Positions 1 through 5,526 of a stretch of DNA of 8,151 bases are shown here, in pieces. The stretch comes from Rhodopirellula sp. (GTDB lineage: Bacteria; Planctomycetota; Planctomycetia; Pirellulales; Pirellulaceae), in NCBI GenBank assembly GCA_002714565.1, contig PAXU01000009.1:86278-94428 (forward strand), written 5' to 3'. Under the pieces are notes generated by a model. It was not told the origin of the DNA. It ran no database searches and saw nothing but the letters and a program-made list of their open reading frames with translations. A program made the translations under genes and the position numbers. How positions within the stretch are numbered: position 1 is the first letter of the stretch; each line of letters begins with the position of its first letter.

Positions 1-513
1 TATCGGAACGTTCCCGCCATTCGTGTCGCGCGTAACCTGTATTATTCAGGTGAATTTATCGACTTCGATGATGAAGACGGTATTCATCAGGATGGGGCAA
101 GGACGTTTATGATGATTGCACGTATCAGCGACGGCGACCTGGAAAAACTCGAAAGCGAAAAGGAAGTTCAACAAAAACTTGGATTGGTGCGAGGTGAAAA
201 CGAAAATAAGCTGGCATTCACAAAGCGAGTCAGAGAACAAAAGCAGTACCTCATAAAGGCCAAACGGCTTGCATCGTTTTGGCTGAGTATGCTGCATATG
301 GAAGAAGGAAATTATCAACAGGCCATCGAGTGGTTTGAAACTCGATTGATGCCGGAAGGTGACTCCCACCCGCTGCACCATATTGCGAAGTACAACTTGG
401 CGCGATGCTATGTCGCGATTGGAGAGACGCGAAAGGCAACGGAGATTCTCAATAACTCCGAATCAGTTCAGGCTGACGGGGATAAAGCCTTGGCAGAGTT
501 GTTATCGAATTAG
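1..513 (+). CDS. TPR-containing protein, C-terminal fragment (5' end outside window)
   Basis: The reading frame is open from the first base to a TAG at 511-513, giving 170 codons with no start needed inside the window, so this is the 3' end of a longer gene. An in-frame ATG at 109 is internal, because coding-like sequence (YRNVPAIRVARNLYYSGEF) continues upstream of it. Codons 41-90 are highly charged and probably helical. Codons 91-120 (ASFWLSMLHMEEGNYQQAIEW) and 126-153 (HHIAKYNLARCYVAIGE) have the small/aromatic spacing of two tetratricopeptide repeats, which are helix pairs that bind other proteins. I do not recognise the full protein and no catalytic motif is visible in this part. It converges on the kinase gene with only 14 bp between the stops, and no clear terminator separates them. 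Confidence 0.8.
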   Translation, partial: YRNVPAIRVARNLYYSGEFIDFDDEDGIHQDGARTFMMIARISDGDLEKLESEKEVQQKLGLVRGENENKLAFTKRVREQKQYLIKAKRLASFWLSMLHMEEGNYQQAIEWFETRLMPEGDSHPLHHIAKYNLARCYVAIGETRKATEILNNSESVQADGDKALAELLSN

Positions 514-527
514 TCAGCCGATGTGAT

Positions 528-1478
528 TCATGCAGAGTCATCTGTGACTTGAATCATCAGTCTCATTTCACCAGCGATGCAATCGCACGTGATCGGAAGC
601 GTTCCAGCAGGATCACCGTCGACTTGTACGCATACCTCGGACTTTTCGCTCGTTAATTCCACGCGAGAGGCAGTAAAGATCTTTGTGCTCTTGAGTTTAT
701 GATGGAATCCAAGCATAACTGCACAGATGTACCACATCATGTGAAACAGTGTGCCACCGGAAAAAACGCAGACATCCAGTTTGGAATCTGTCGGATCGCC
801 GTCCCGACAAAACTTAAGTTTTCGGGCATATAGTGGCGTGTTGAAAACCAGCACCCACTTACCAAGTTCGTCAGCCACTTGTGTGCCTCGATCGTCATAC
901 GCAAGAACCCGCACCTTGGGATAACGATAGCGGATAGCACTTTTGATACTCGGCCATATGTATGACCAGTGACGAATATGGCCGCTGCGTTTGGCATGCA
1001 ATGTATGAACGACCTGAGAATCGATTCCTACGCTTGCCATCAGGGAGAATCGCTGTTCGTTCTGAACGCCGACATCCAATACCGCATAATTTCCTTGTTC
1101 AATGATGTCCGCAAGTCGAGAAACTTGTTTTGGTTGCTTTAGGTATTTCGCCAGAACGTTTTCAGTACCTTGGGGAAAGATAGTGATAGGGATATCAGGT
1201 GCAATCGTATTTAAAAGAAGACTGATTGTGCCATCACCGCCGACGGACACAACGGTTCTCAAAGCGCCGTTTTGCCTTAATCGTTCAACCGTTTTCGTAA
1301 ACGTGGATAGATTCGTATCACTGTGACAACGAAACCCACGATTTTCAAGTTCTGAGCAGAGTTGATCAACCTGTTCTTTACTTGAACCCCTGCCTGCTTT
1401 TGGATTGAGCAGCAAAACGACATCACGCTTGTCTTCATCGATCACTGCGATGTTATTTTCGGTAAGCAGATCGGCCAT
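528..1478 (-). CDS. diacylglycerol/lipid kinase family protein (YegS/DgkB-like)
   Basis: This 316-aa protein has the motifs of the DAGK catalytic fold in order: NPKAGRG (residues 25-31, nucleotide-binding loop), VVSVGGDGTI with GGDGT at 80-84 (ATP phosphate binding), PQGTEN at 102-107, and VDGDP at 286-290 near the C-terminus in the beta-sandwich domain. Family members phosphorylate lipid alcohols such as diacylglycerol, or related molecules, with ATP at the inner membrane face; the real substrate cannot be read from sequence. The length is normal for the family. The third motif reads GTEN where the DgkB/YegS prototype has GTGN, which suggests a separate subfamily. There is no signal peptide or membrane segment. 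The ATG at 1476-1478 has no convincing Shine-Dalgarno site, but a candidate extended -10 promoter lies about 45 bp upstream. The gene is transcribed alone, away from the tRNA and TPR/alpha-CTD side. Confidence 0.92.
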   Translation of the reverse strand: MADLLTENNIAVIDEDKRDVVLLLNPKAGRGSSKEQVDQLCSELENRGFRCHSDTNLSTFTKTVERLRQNGALRTVVSVGGDGTISLLLNTIAPDIPITIFPQGTENVLAKYLKQPKQVSRLADIIEQGNYAVLDVGVQNEQRFSLMASVGIDSQVVHTLHAKRSGHIRHWSYIWPSIKSAIRYRYPKVRVLAYDDRGTQVADELGKWVLVFNTPLYARKLKFCRDGDPTDSKLDVCVFSGGTLFHMMWYICAVMLGFHHKLKSTKIFTASRVELTSEKSEVCVQVDGDPAGTLPITCDCIAGEMRLMIQVTDDSA

Positions 1479-1520
1479 CAGACGCTTAATTGAGCTGTTT
1501 TAGATGTTCTATTTTGCAGC

Positions 1521-1529
1521 ATTGTATCA
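1521..1529 (-). promoter_or_regulatory. candidate extended -10 promoter of the lipid kinase gene
   Basis: Read on the minus strand this is TGATACAAT: a TG dinucleotide, one spacer base and TACAAT (5 of 6 matches to TATAAT). That is the extended -10 form, which can work without a good -35 box, and no good -35 is present. Transcription would begin near 1514, giving a leader of about 36 nt before the kinase ATG. The position and orientation suit the gene; there is no experimental support. Confidence 0.4.
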
Positions 1530-1716
1530 CGATGACACAGGTCGATTCGAGTTGAGCTACCGTAACTATTACTGTTATCGGCAGTATTTCAGATGTTTTT
1601 TGCACTCATTTTTGATGGTATTTGGTTACATACAGCAGGAAAACTTGGGGATTTGGCCCATTTACTTTTTGCGAAATGAAAATAATAAGGTGCAACTGGC
1701 ACCGGTGACACGCTTT

Positions 1717-1732
1717 TGGCACACCTATTGCT
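1717..1732 (+). promoter_or_regulatory. sigma-54 (RpoN) -24/-12 promoter
   Basis: The sequence TGGCACACCTATTGCT matches every position of the standard sigma-54 consensus TGGCACRNNNNTTGCW. The invariant GG (1718-1719) and GC (1730-1731) are separated by exactly 10 bp, as sigma-54 holoenzyme requires. The predicted start is about 1743, reading rightward. Such promoters need an AAA+ enhancer-binding activator bound upstream, typically 80-150 bp away; I could not identify its site. The first annotated product downstream is tRNA-Thr (272 bp away), then the TPR/alpha-CTD gene, so the direct target is uncertain. Confidence 0.72.
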
Positions 1733-1894
1733 TAAGTATCAGGTGTTACCCACAAGTTAGGATGACCGAGCCGACGTACTAAACAGGCAAACGCGTGTGA
1801 GTTACCAAGAGGCTTAACATTCAAAACTTAGACCCAGCGGGGTTTGGGCGTAGGACGGTACCATTGTTCAATTGCCCCTGACGATGGAATCAAA

Positions 1895-1910
1895 GCCAAC
1901 GTGTGTTGGC
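1895..1910 (+). repeat. inverted repeat / stem-loop GCCAAC-GTGT-GTTGGC
   Basis: A perfect 6-bp stem closes a 4-nt loop. It is followed directly by GGCGCGCCTA, whose halves can pair elsewhere: GGCGC (1908-1912) with GCGCC (1935-1939), and GCCTA (1913-1917) with TAGGC (1946-1950). The first two stems share bases and exclude each other. A T5 run at 1928-1932 lies 18 nt downstream of the hairpin, too far for a simple intrinsic terminator. If transcribed from the sigma-54 promoter this would be part of a structured RNA. Confidence 0.45.
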
Positions 1911-1958
1911 GCGCCTAAGCCTCGCTGTTTTTGTGCGCCTGTCTCTAGGCTATTGACT

Positions 1959-1981
1959 ACCCTAAGCACTTCTTTTAGGGT
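1959..1981 (+). repeat. inverted repeat ACCCTAA-N9-TTAGGGT upstream of tRNA-Thr
   Basis: A perfect 7-bp stem with a 9-nt loop ends 33 bp before the tRNA. It could be the 3' hairpin of an upstream transcript, although only a broken T-rich stretch (GTTAGTTTC) follows. It also overlaps a possible housekeeping promoter for the tRNA: TTGACT at 1953-1958, a 17-bp spacer, and TAGGGT at 1976-1981. That -10 matches only 3 of 6 positions, so both readings are weak. CCTAAGC occurs both here (1961-1967) and at 1914-1920, so TTAGG could pair with either copy. Confidence 0.35.
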
Positions 1982-2014
1982 GTTAGTTTCCGACTGTTGC
2001 AGTGGGGAAGGTAC

Positions 2015-2087
2015 GCCAGCGTAGCTTCAATTGGCAGAGCACCGCACTCGTAATGCGGGGGTTGCGGGTTCGACTCCCGCCGCTGGC
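2015..2087 (+). tRNA. tRNA-Thr (anticodon CGU)
   Basis: The cloverleaf folds cleanly. The 7-bp acceptor stem is GCCAGCG (2015-2021) with CGCTGGC (2081-2087). The D stem is 2024-2027 with 2037-2040. The anticodon stem is CCGCA/TGCGG (2042-2046, 2054-2058) around the loop CTCGTAA with anticodon CGT at 2049-2051. The variable loop has 5 nt, and the T arm is GCGGG-TTCGACT-CCCGC (2064-2080). Anticodon CGU reads ACG, which is threonine. G1-C72, C2-G71 and G35-U36, the main threonyl-tRNA synthetase identity elements, are all present. CCA is not encoded (TTTA follows), so it must be added by the CCA-adding enzyme; the discriminator base is T. The gene stands alone, 115 bp before the TPR/alpha-CTD gene. 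Confidence 0.96.
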
Positions 2088-2188
2088 TTTTACGCCGGAA
2101 ACGCGGTTATGAGTCGACAAAGTCGGGCCGGGATCATTTTCGGAAACAGCTGTTTTTAGTAACTAATCTGAACTTCCAGACCATCTAC

Positions 2189-2195
2189 GGGGGAA
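2189..2195 (+). promoter_or_regulatory. Shine-Dalgarno-like site of the TPR/alpha-CTD gene
   Basis: GGGGGAA lies 7 nt before the ATG at 2203. It is the most purine-rich and best-spaced ribosome-binding site in the window, and it supports that start. Neighbouring genes have weaker or more distant sites. Confidence 0.5.
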
Positions 2196-2202
2196 TCAGC
2201 GA

Positions 2203-3528
2203 ATGGCAAGCGTTATTGAGTTTGATGTCAAGTCAGCCGTCTTATCCAATGGTATTTTTGGAAAGGAACAAATTGACCAAATCGTAACTGCTATCGGTGA
2301 AGATTTTTCTCAGTTCTCTGTCTTACGAGACGGTGTAAGCGAACTAGAAATTGAAGAGGAACATAGTCCGGCAACGAGTACACGTCTCGGCGTGTGCTAC
2401 TATCTGCTTGGCCGCTTTGACCGAGCACTTCAAGAGCTTACTACAAAATCCGATGGTGGTGCTGTTGCTCAGTTCTACATCGGCCGTTGCTATGCAGCCA
2501 AGAACGACCATAACAACGCCATTGACTATTTCCAAAAAGCTCGTCTGGCCTCCTACGACGAAGACTTTTGCAAGTTAGCCGAAGCCGAAGTGCGTCGCTT
2601 AAAGAAAGATAACGATGGTGCGATTGCTATCCTCGATGATATGCATGGCCCAATCGGACAGACCGCTGAATACCTATATCAACGCGGTGCAACGGTTGCT
2701 GCATCCAATGGCAACCCGGAAGAAGTTATCGCTCTGTATGAAAAAGCCGTCGAGATAGACGAATCACACTCTGGCGCTCTCTTTGGGTTGGCAGTTGAGA
2801 ATGATCGTCGCGGAAATGACGACGTGGCAATGGATTTGTATCGACGCAGTGCTTCCACGTTCCCGTCACGCGTTGGTGTGTTGCTTAATCTTGGCCTGCT
2901 ATACGAAGACCACAATCAGTACGACCGTGCACAACAGTGCTACAACCGAATACTTGAGATTTATCCGGATGAACCGCGTGCACGGCTGTATCTACAGGAC
3001 GCCATCGCGTCTGATGATCAGTACTTTGATCTGGATGCTCAAAAGGCACAGGATCGACTGGCACAAGTGCTAAACATTCCTGTTACAGATTTCGAATTGT
3101 CGGTTCGCAGTAGAAACTGCCTGGCAAAGATGGGTGTTGCAACACTTGGTGATCTCGCACGTACAACCGAGCAGGAGCTTCTTGCAAGTAAGAACTTTGG
3201 CGAAACGTCATTGATCGAGATTCGGGAAATGCTATCCGCTAAGAATCTTGAGCTTGGCATGCTTTCTCATGAAGCCCGCGAAGAAGTCGTTGTCGATCGT
3301 TCTCACCTTTCCCCAGAAGAAGCCGCTGTATACGACCGTCCAGTTTCGGATCTGAATCTTTCGGTTCGTGCACGTAAGTGCATGGTTCGCCTGCGAATCA
3401 ACACGATCGGTGAATTGTTGCGAAAGACTGGCGACGAGTTGTTAGAGAGCAAGAACTTTGGTGTAACCAGCCTCAACGAAGTTCGTGAAAAGCTCACTGC
3501 CATGAACCTGAAACTGCGTGGCGAATAA
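2203..3528 (+). CDS. TPR protein with two C-terminal RNA polymerase alpha-CTD domains
   Basis: This is a 441-aa soluble protein. Residues about 55-270 hold around six tetratricopeptide repeats, for example YIGRCYAAKNDHNNAIDYF and LNLGLLYEDHNQYDRAQQCY. After a linker come two copies of the helix-hairpin-helix alpha-CTD, at about 291-351 and 378-441, roughly half identical to each other. By alignment with E. coli RpoA, copy 1 keeps the DNA-contact residues R265, N268, C269, G296, S299 and E302 (here R302, N305, C306, G333, S336, E339). Copy 2 keeps R389, C393, G420, S423 and E426 but has K392 in place of N268. Both have Thr in place of K298. No RpoA N-terminal assembly domain is present, so this is not the polymerase subunit. 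A role as a DNA- or polymerase-binding regulator with TPR partners is inference. It ends 31 bp before tgt and may be co-transcribed with it. Confidence 0.93.
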   Translation: MASVIEFDVKSAVLSNGIFGKEQIDQIVTAIGEDFSQFSVLRDGVSELEIEEEHSPATSTRLGVCYYLLGRFDRALQELTTKSDGGAVAQFYIGRCYAAKNDHNNAIDYFQKARLASYDEDFCKLAEAEVRRLKKDNDGAIAILDDMHGPIGQTAEYLYQRGATVAASNGNPEEVIALYEKAVEIDESHSGALFGLAVENDRRGNDDVAMDLYRRSASTFPSRVGVLLNLGLLYEDHNQYDRAQQCYNRILEIYPDEPRARLYLQDAIASDDQYFDLDAQKAQDRLAQVLNIPVTDFELSVRSRNCLAKMGVATLGDLARTTEQELLASKNFGETSLIEIREMLSAKNLELGMLSHEAREEVVVDRSHLSPEEAAVYDRPVSDLNLSVRARKCMVRLRINTIGELLRKTGDELLESKNFGVTSLNEVREKLTAMNLKLRGE

Positions 3529-3559
3529 GGCACCATAGCGTGCCAGGACGTGTTATCAA

Positions 3560-4678
3560 ATGAACACGGCTGCTGCTTTTCAATTTTCGTTGCTTACAGC
3601 GTCGACAGATTGTTCTGCGCGACGAAGTGTCTACTCCACTCCACACGGTGACGTGCAGTTACCAGCGTTCATGCCGGTCGGTACTCAGGCAACCGTCAAA
3701 GGGCTGACGATAGATCAGGTCCAAGATACCGGTGCAGAGATGGTGCTTTCAAACACCTACCATCTGTCCCTGCGTCCCGGTGAACAAGTGGTCAAAGAGC
3801 TTGGTGGTCTCCACGGCCTGATGCAGTGGGATGGTCCGATTCTCACCGATAGTGGAGGTTTTCAGCTGTTTAGCCTTGCAGCGATGAACAAGGTCACCGA
3901 AGAGCAGGCAACCTTTCAGTCGCACATTGATGGAAGCACGATCAACCTTTCTCCGGAACGATCCATCGAGATTCAGGAAGCCCTTGGTTCAGATATTGCC
4001 ATGGTGTTGGATCATGTTGTGGCACTTCCCAATGACGAGAAGACCATTCGCGATGCGTGCGAGCGCAGTGTGCGCTGGGCCCAGCGATGTAAAGACGCGT
4101 CGTCAACAGATCAGCAGGCTCAATTTGCGATTGTGCAGGGTGGATTAGATCCCGCGCAGCGTGTGTGGTGCGCTGAAGCACTAGGCAAGCTGGACTTCCC
4201 GGGTTACGCGGTGGGCGGATTAAGTGTAGGTGAAGCGCCGGAGGATATGTACACGACACTTGATGTGACGTGCCCTGCTCTACCCGATGACCGGCCCCGC
4301 TACTTAATGGGCGTTGGGCGTCCGGAAGACCTGTTGGAAGCGATACGGCGCGGGATCGATCTGTTTGATTGCGTGATGCCGACTCGCAATGGCCGAAATG
4401 CACTTGCCTTTACAGACGAAGGCCCAATTAAACTACGCAATAGCGTGCATCGGACAGACAACCGCCCCATTGACCCGAATTGCCCGTGTGCGGCATGTAA
4501 ACACAGCCGTGGCTATCTTCGACACCTGTTTATTGCCAAGGAAATGCTCGGGCCCATCCTGCTGTCCATTCACAATTTGACCTATTACCAGCGATTGTTG
4601 GCAGCTGCACGCAAAGCCATTGAACAGGATAGATACTTAGAATTTCTCCGGGAAAAAATGGTGGGTTGGCAACGATAG
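3560..4678 (+). CDS. tgt: tRNA-guanine(34) transglycosylase (queuine tRNA-ribosyltransferase)
   Basis: This 372-aa cytoplasmic enzyme swaps guanine-34 for preQ1 in tRNAs with GUN anticodons (Asp, Asn, His, Tyr), the committed tRNA step of queuosine synthesis. It is a TIM-barrel family of about this length. [10 protein letters not shown] carries the general acid/base D97, [11 protein letters not shown] carries the nucleophile D270, and QGGLD and GGLSVGE line the base pocket. The zinc site is C308-x-C310-x2-C313 with H338 in SIHN. The C313-to-H338 spacing is one residue shorter than in E. coli Tgt (KHSR here against RNYSR there). The ATG at 3560 has AGGA 11 nt upstream and places the conserved [17 protein letters not shown] region near residue 32, as expected. 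It follows the TPR/alpha-CTD gene by 31 bp. The adjacent tRNA-Thr(CGU) is not a substrate. Confidence 0.97.
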   Translation: MNTAAAFQFSLLTASTDCSARRSVYSTPHGDVQLPAFMPVGTQATVKGLTIDQVQDTGAEMVLSNTYHLSLRPGEQVVKELGGLHGLMQWDGPILTDSGGFQLFSLAAMNKVTEEQATFQSHIDGSTINLSPERSIEIQEALGSDIAMVLDHVVALPNDEKTIRDACERSVRWAQRCKDASSTDQQAQFAIVQGGLDPAQRVWCAEALGKLDFPGYAVGGLSVGEAPEDMYTTLDVTCPALPDDRPRYLMGVGRPEDLLEAIRRGIDLFDCVMPTRNGRNALAFTDEGPIKLRNSVHRTDNRPIDPNCPCAACKHSRGYLRHLFIAKEMLGPILLSIHNLTYYQRLLAAARKAIEQDRYLEFLREKMVGWQR

Positions 4679-4987
4679 TCCGTTCGTATCACTGGTCGTT
4701 ATTTACCGACGGTTACAGTAAATTCTCTGCAACTCGCGTGTGATCTCTCAAAGTATTTTGCGATCATGGTTCATATCGCATTGACAAGGCCTACTCATGC
4801 CGAAACAGGTCTCTTGTGGCTATTTATAGAACCCTTTAAGATAACTCGATTAGGCTCGTATATCCCTTTGTTTCAGGTATATCACTGAAAATTATATCGG
4901 GAAGACAGTTGTATCAGTCATTGCATCGAGTGAACTCGTGCGTGATGCATCTGAGAACGAAAAAATAAGCTTAGGACAGCAATTCAA
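4679..4987. other. 309-bp intergenic region between tgt and yajC
   Basis: No gene is evident. The inverted repeat ATTTAC-N11-GTAAAT (4701-4723) follows the tgt stop, but without a T-run it is a poor intrinsic terminator. A perfect -35 hexamer TTGACA sits at 4781-4786 without a good -10 at normal spacing; the nearest TATAGA (4825-4830) is too far from it. TTTCAG-N8-CTGAAA (4871-4890) is a perfect dyad that could be an operator. Nested pairs TGCAT/ATGCA (4922-4926, 4945-4949) and CGAG/CTCG (4927-4938) could form a leader hairpin about 40 nt before the yajC start. The length and dyads suggest that the promoter for yajC-secDF lies here, but I cannot fix its position. Confidence 0.4.
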
Positions 4988-5446
4988 ATGGACTACATTT
5001 TTAGTCAGTTAGCAGTGTTGGCTACTCGCTTTGGAGCAGTACTACTAGCGGAGGCCGAGGCCGGTGGCGCAGATGGCGGCGCTGCGGCGGGTGAAGGTGT
5101 CGGGGCTTCTCCGGGAATTGGCAATATGCTCATGCCAATGCTCTTGATCTTCGCCGTGTTCTATTTCATTATCATTCGGCCCCAAAGCAAACAGCGCCGC
5201 AAGCAAGATGTATTGCGTAAGAATATCTCCTTGCACAACCGTGTCATGACCATTGGCGGAATCATTGGTGAGGTAAAAGAGATTAAAAAGGGTGGTGAAA
5301 ACAAACCTGATGAAGTAGTCCTTGAAATCGACAATAAAACTAATTCTCGAATAACTGTGGTACGGGATGCAATCCGCGAAAATCTAAGTTTGACTCCGGA
5401 AGATCTGGAGCGTCAGGATTCTTCGGATGACGACAAAGCGGAATAG
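4988..5446 (+). CDS. yajC: preprotein translocase accessory subunit YajC
   Basis: This is a 152-aa small inner-membrane partner of SecDF in the Sec holotranslocon. The family core is present: one membrane helix (about residues 47-63, ending FYFIIIRPQ), the charged exit RPQSKQRRK, and the small beta domain NRVMTIGGIIGEVKEI. E. coli YajC has 110 residues. Here the core is preceded by about 45 extra residues: a short hydrophobic stretch (QLAVLATRFGAVLLA) and a Gly/Ala-rich acidic segment (about 21-41). The tail (about 135-152) is acidic. The N-terminal stretch may be a second membrane anchor or a remnant signal peptide. AGGA lies 11 nt before the ATG. The stop is 80 bp before secDF, in the order expected for one operon. 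Confidence 0.93.
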   Translation: MDYIFSQLAVLATRFGAVLLAEAEAGGADGGAAAGEGVGASPGIGNMLMPMLLIFAVFYFIIIRPQSKQRRKQDVLRKNISLHNRVMTIGGIIGEVKEIKKGGENKPDEVVLEIDNKTNSRITVVRDAIRENLSLTPEDLERQDSSDDDKAE

Positions 5447-5480
5447 AAGAATAACAGCGTTAACAATACACAAATAGATC

Positions 5481-5497
5481 CCCCGTATACCTCGGGG
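5481..5497 (+). repeat. GC-rich hairpin between yajC and secDF
   Basis: CCCCG (5481-5485) pairs with CGGGG (5493-5497) around a 7-nt loop. No T-run follows, so it is not a standard terminator. It sits about 30 nt before the secDF start and could adjust read-through, mRNA stability or translation between the two genes. Confidence 0.4.
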
Positions 5498-5526
5498 TAG
5501 CTTAGTAACAGGGTTCGGTAGTGAAC

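Larger units (their letters stand above)
1479..2014. other. 536-bp non-coding region with sigma-54 promoter and stem-loops
   Basis: No convincing protein gene lies here. The left part (about 1500-1690) is AT-rich and holds the kinase promoter. At 1697-1722 the hexamer TGGCAC occurs twice, 20 bp apart, the second copy being the -24 element of a consensus sigma-54 promoter. From the predicted start (about 1743) to the tRNA, the sequence is GC-richer with several inverted repeats at 1895-1981. Reading frames in this part are short and unconvincing: a six-codon frame at 1762-1782, and a 46-codon frame from 1884 that runs into the tRNA. The region could be a structured small RNA gene, or a long leader for the tRNA and the downstream TPR/alpha-CTD gene. 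I recognise no known RNA family (not tmRNA, RNase P RNA, SRP RNA or T-box). Confidence 0.6.

Noticed and set aside
536..549. Hairpin AGTCA-TCTG-TGACT as a terminator between the converging genes
   Set aside because: It lies inside the kinase coding sequence, the stem is only 5 bp, and there is no T-run on either strand.
1504..1782. 92-codon plus-strand frame rich in aromatic residues
   Set aside because: It has no ribosome-binding site, odd composition (many Tyr, Phe, Cys), no family resemblance, and it overlaps both the kinase promoter and the sigma-54 promoter. AT-rich intergenic sequence explains it.
1762..1782. Six-codon frame (MTEPTY) just after the sigma-54 start, as a leader peptide
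   Set aside because: GTTAGG abuts the ATG with no spacer, so initiation is unlikely, and no regulatory codon run is visible.
1743..2014. T-box or other known riboswitch before tRNA-Thr
   Set aside because: There is no T-box sequence, no specifier loop, and the downstream gene is not an aminoacyl-tRNA synthetase or a transporter.
1884..2024. 46-codon cysteine-containing frame ending inside tRNA-Thr
   Set aside because: It overlaps the tRNA acceptor and D arm, lacks a ribosome site, and its codons include the stem-loop sequence.
3942..4403. 153-codon minus-strand frame inside tgt
   Set aside because: It is fully antisense to a conserved enzyme, with a low-complexity, proline/arginine/histidine-rich translation and no family features.
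4781..4786. TTGACA as a complete yajC promoter
   Set aside because: The -35 is perfect but no acceptable -10 hexamer occurs 16-19 bp downstream, so I mention it only as part of the intergenic description.
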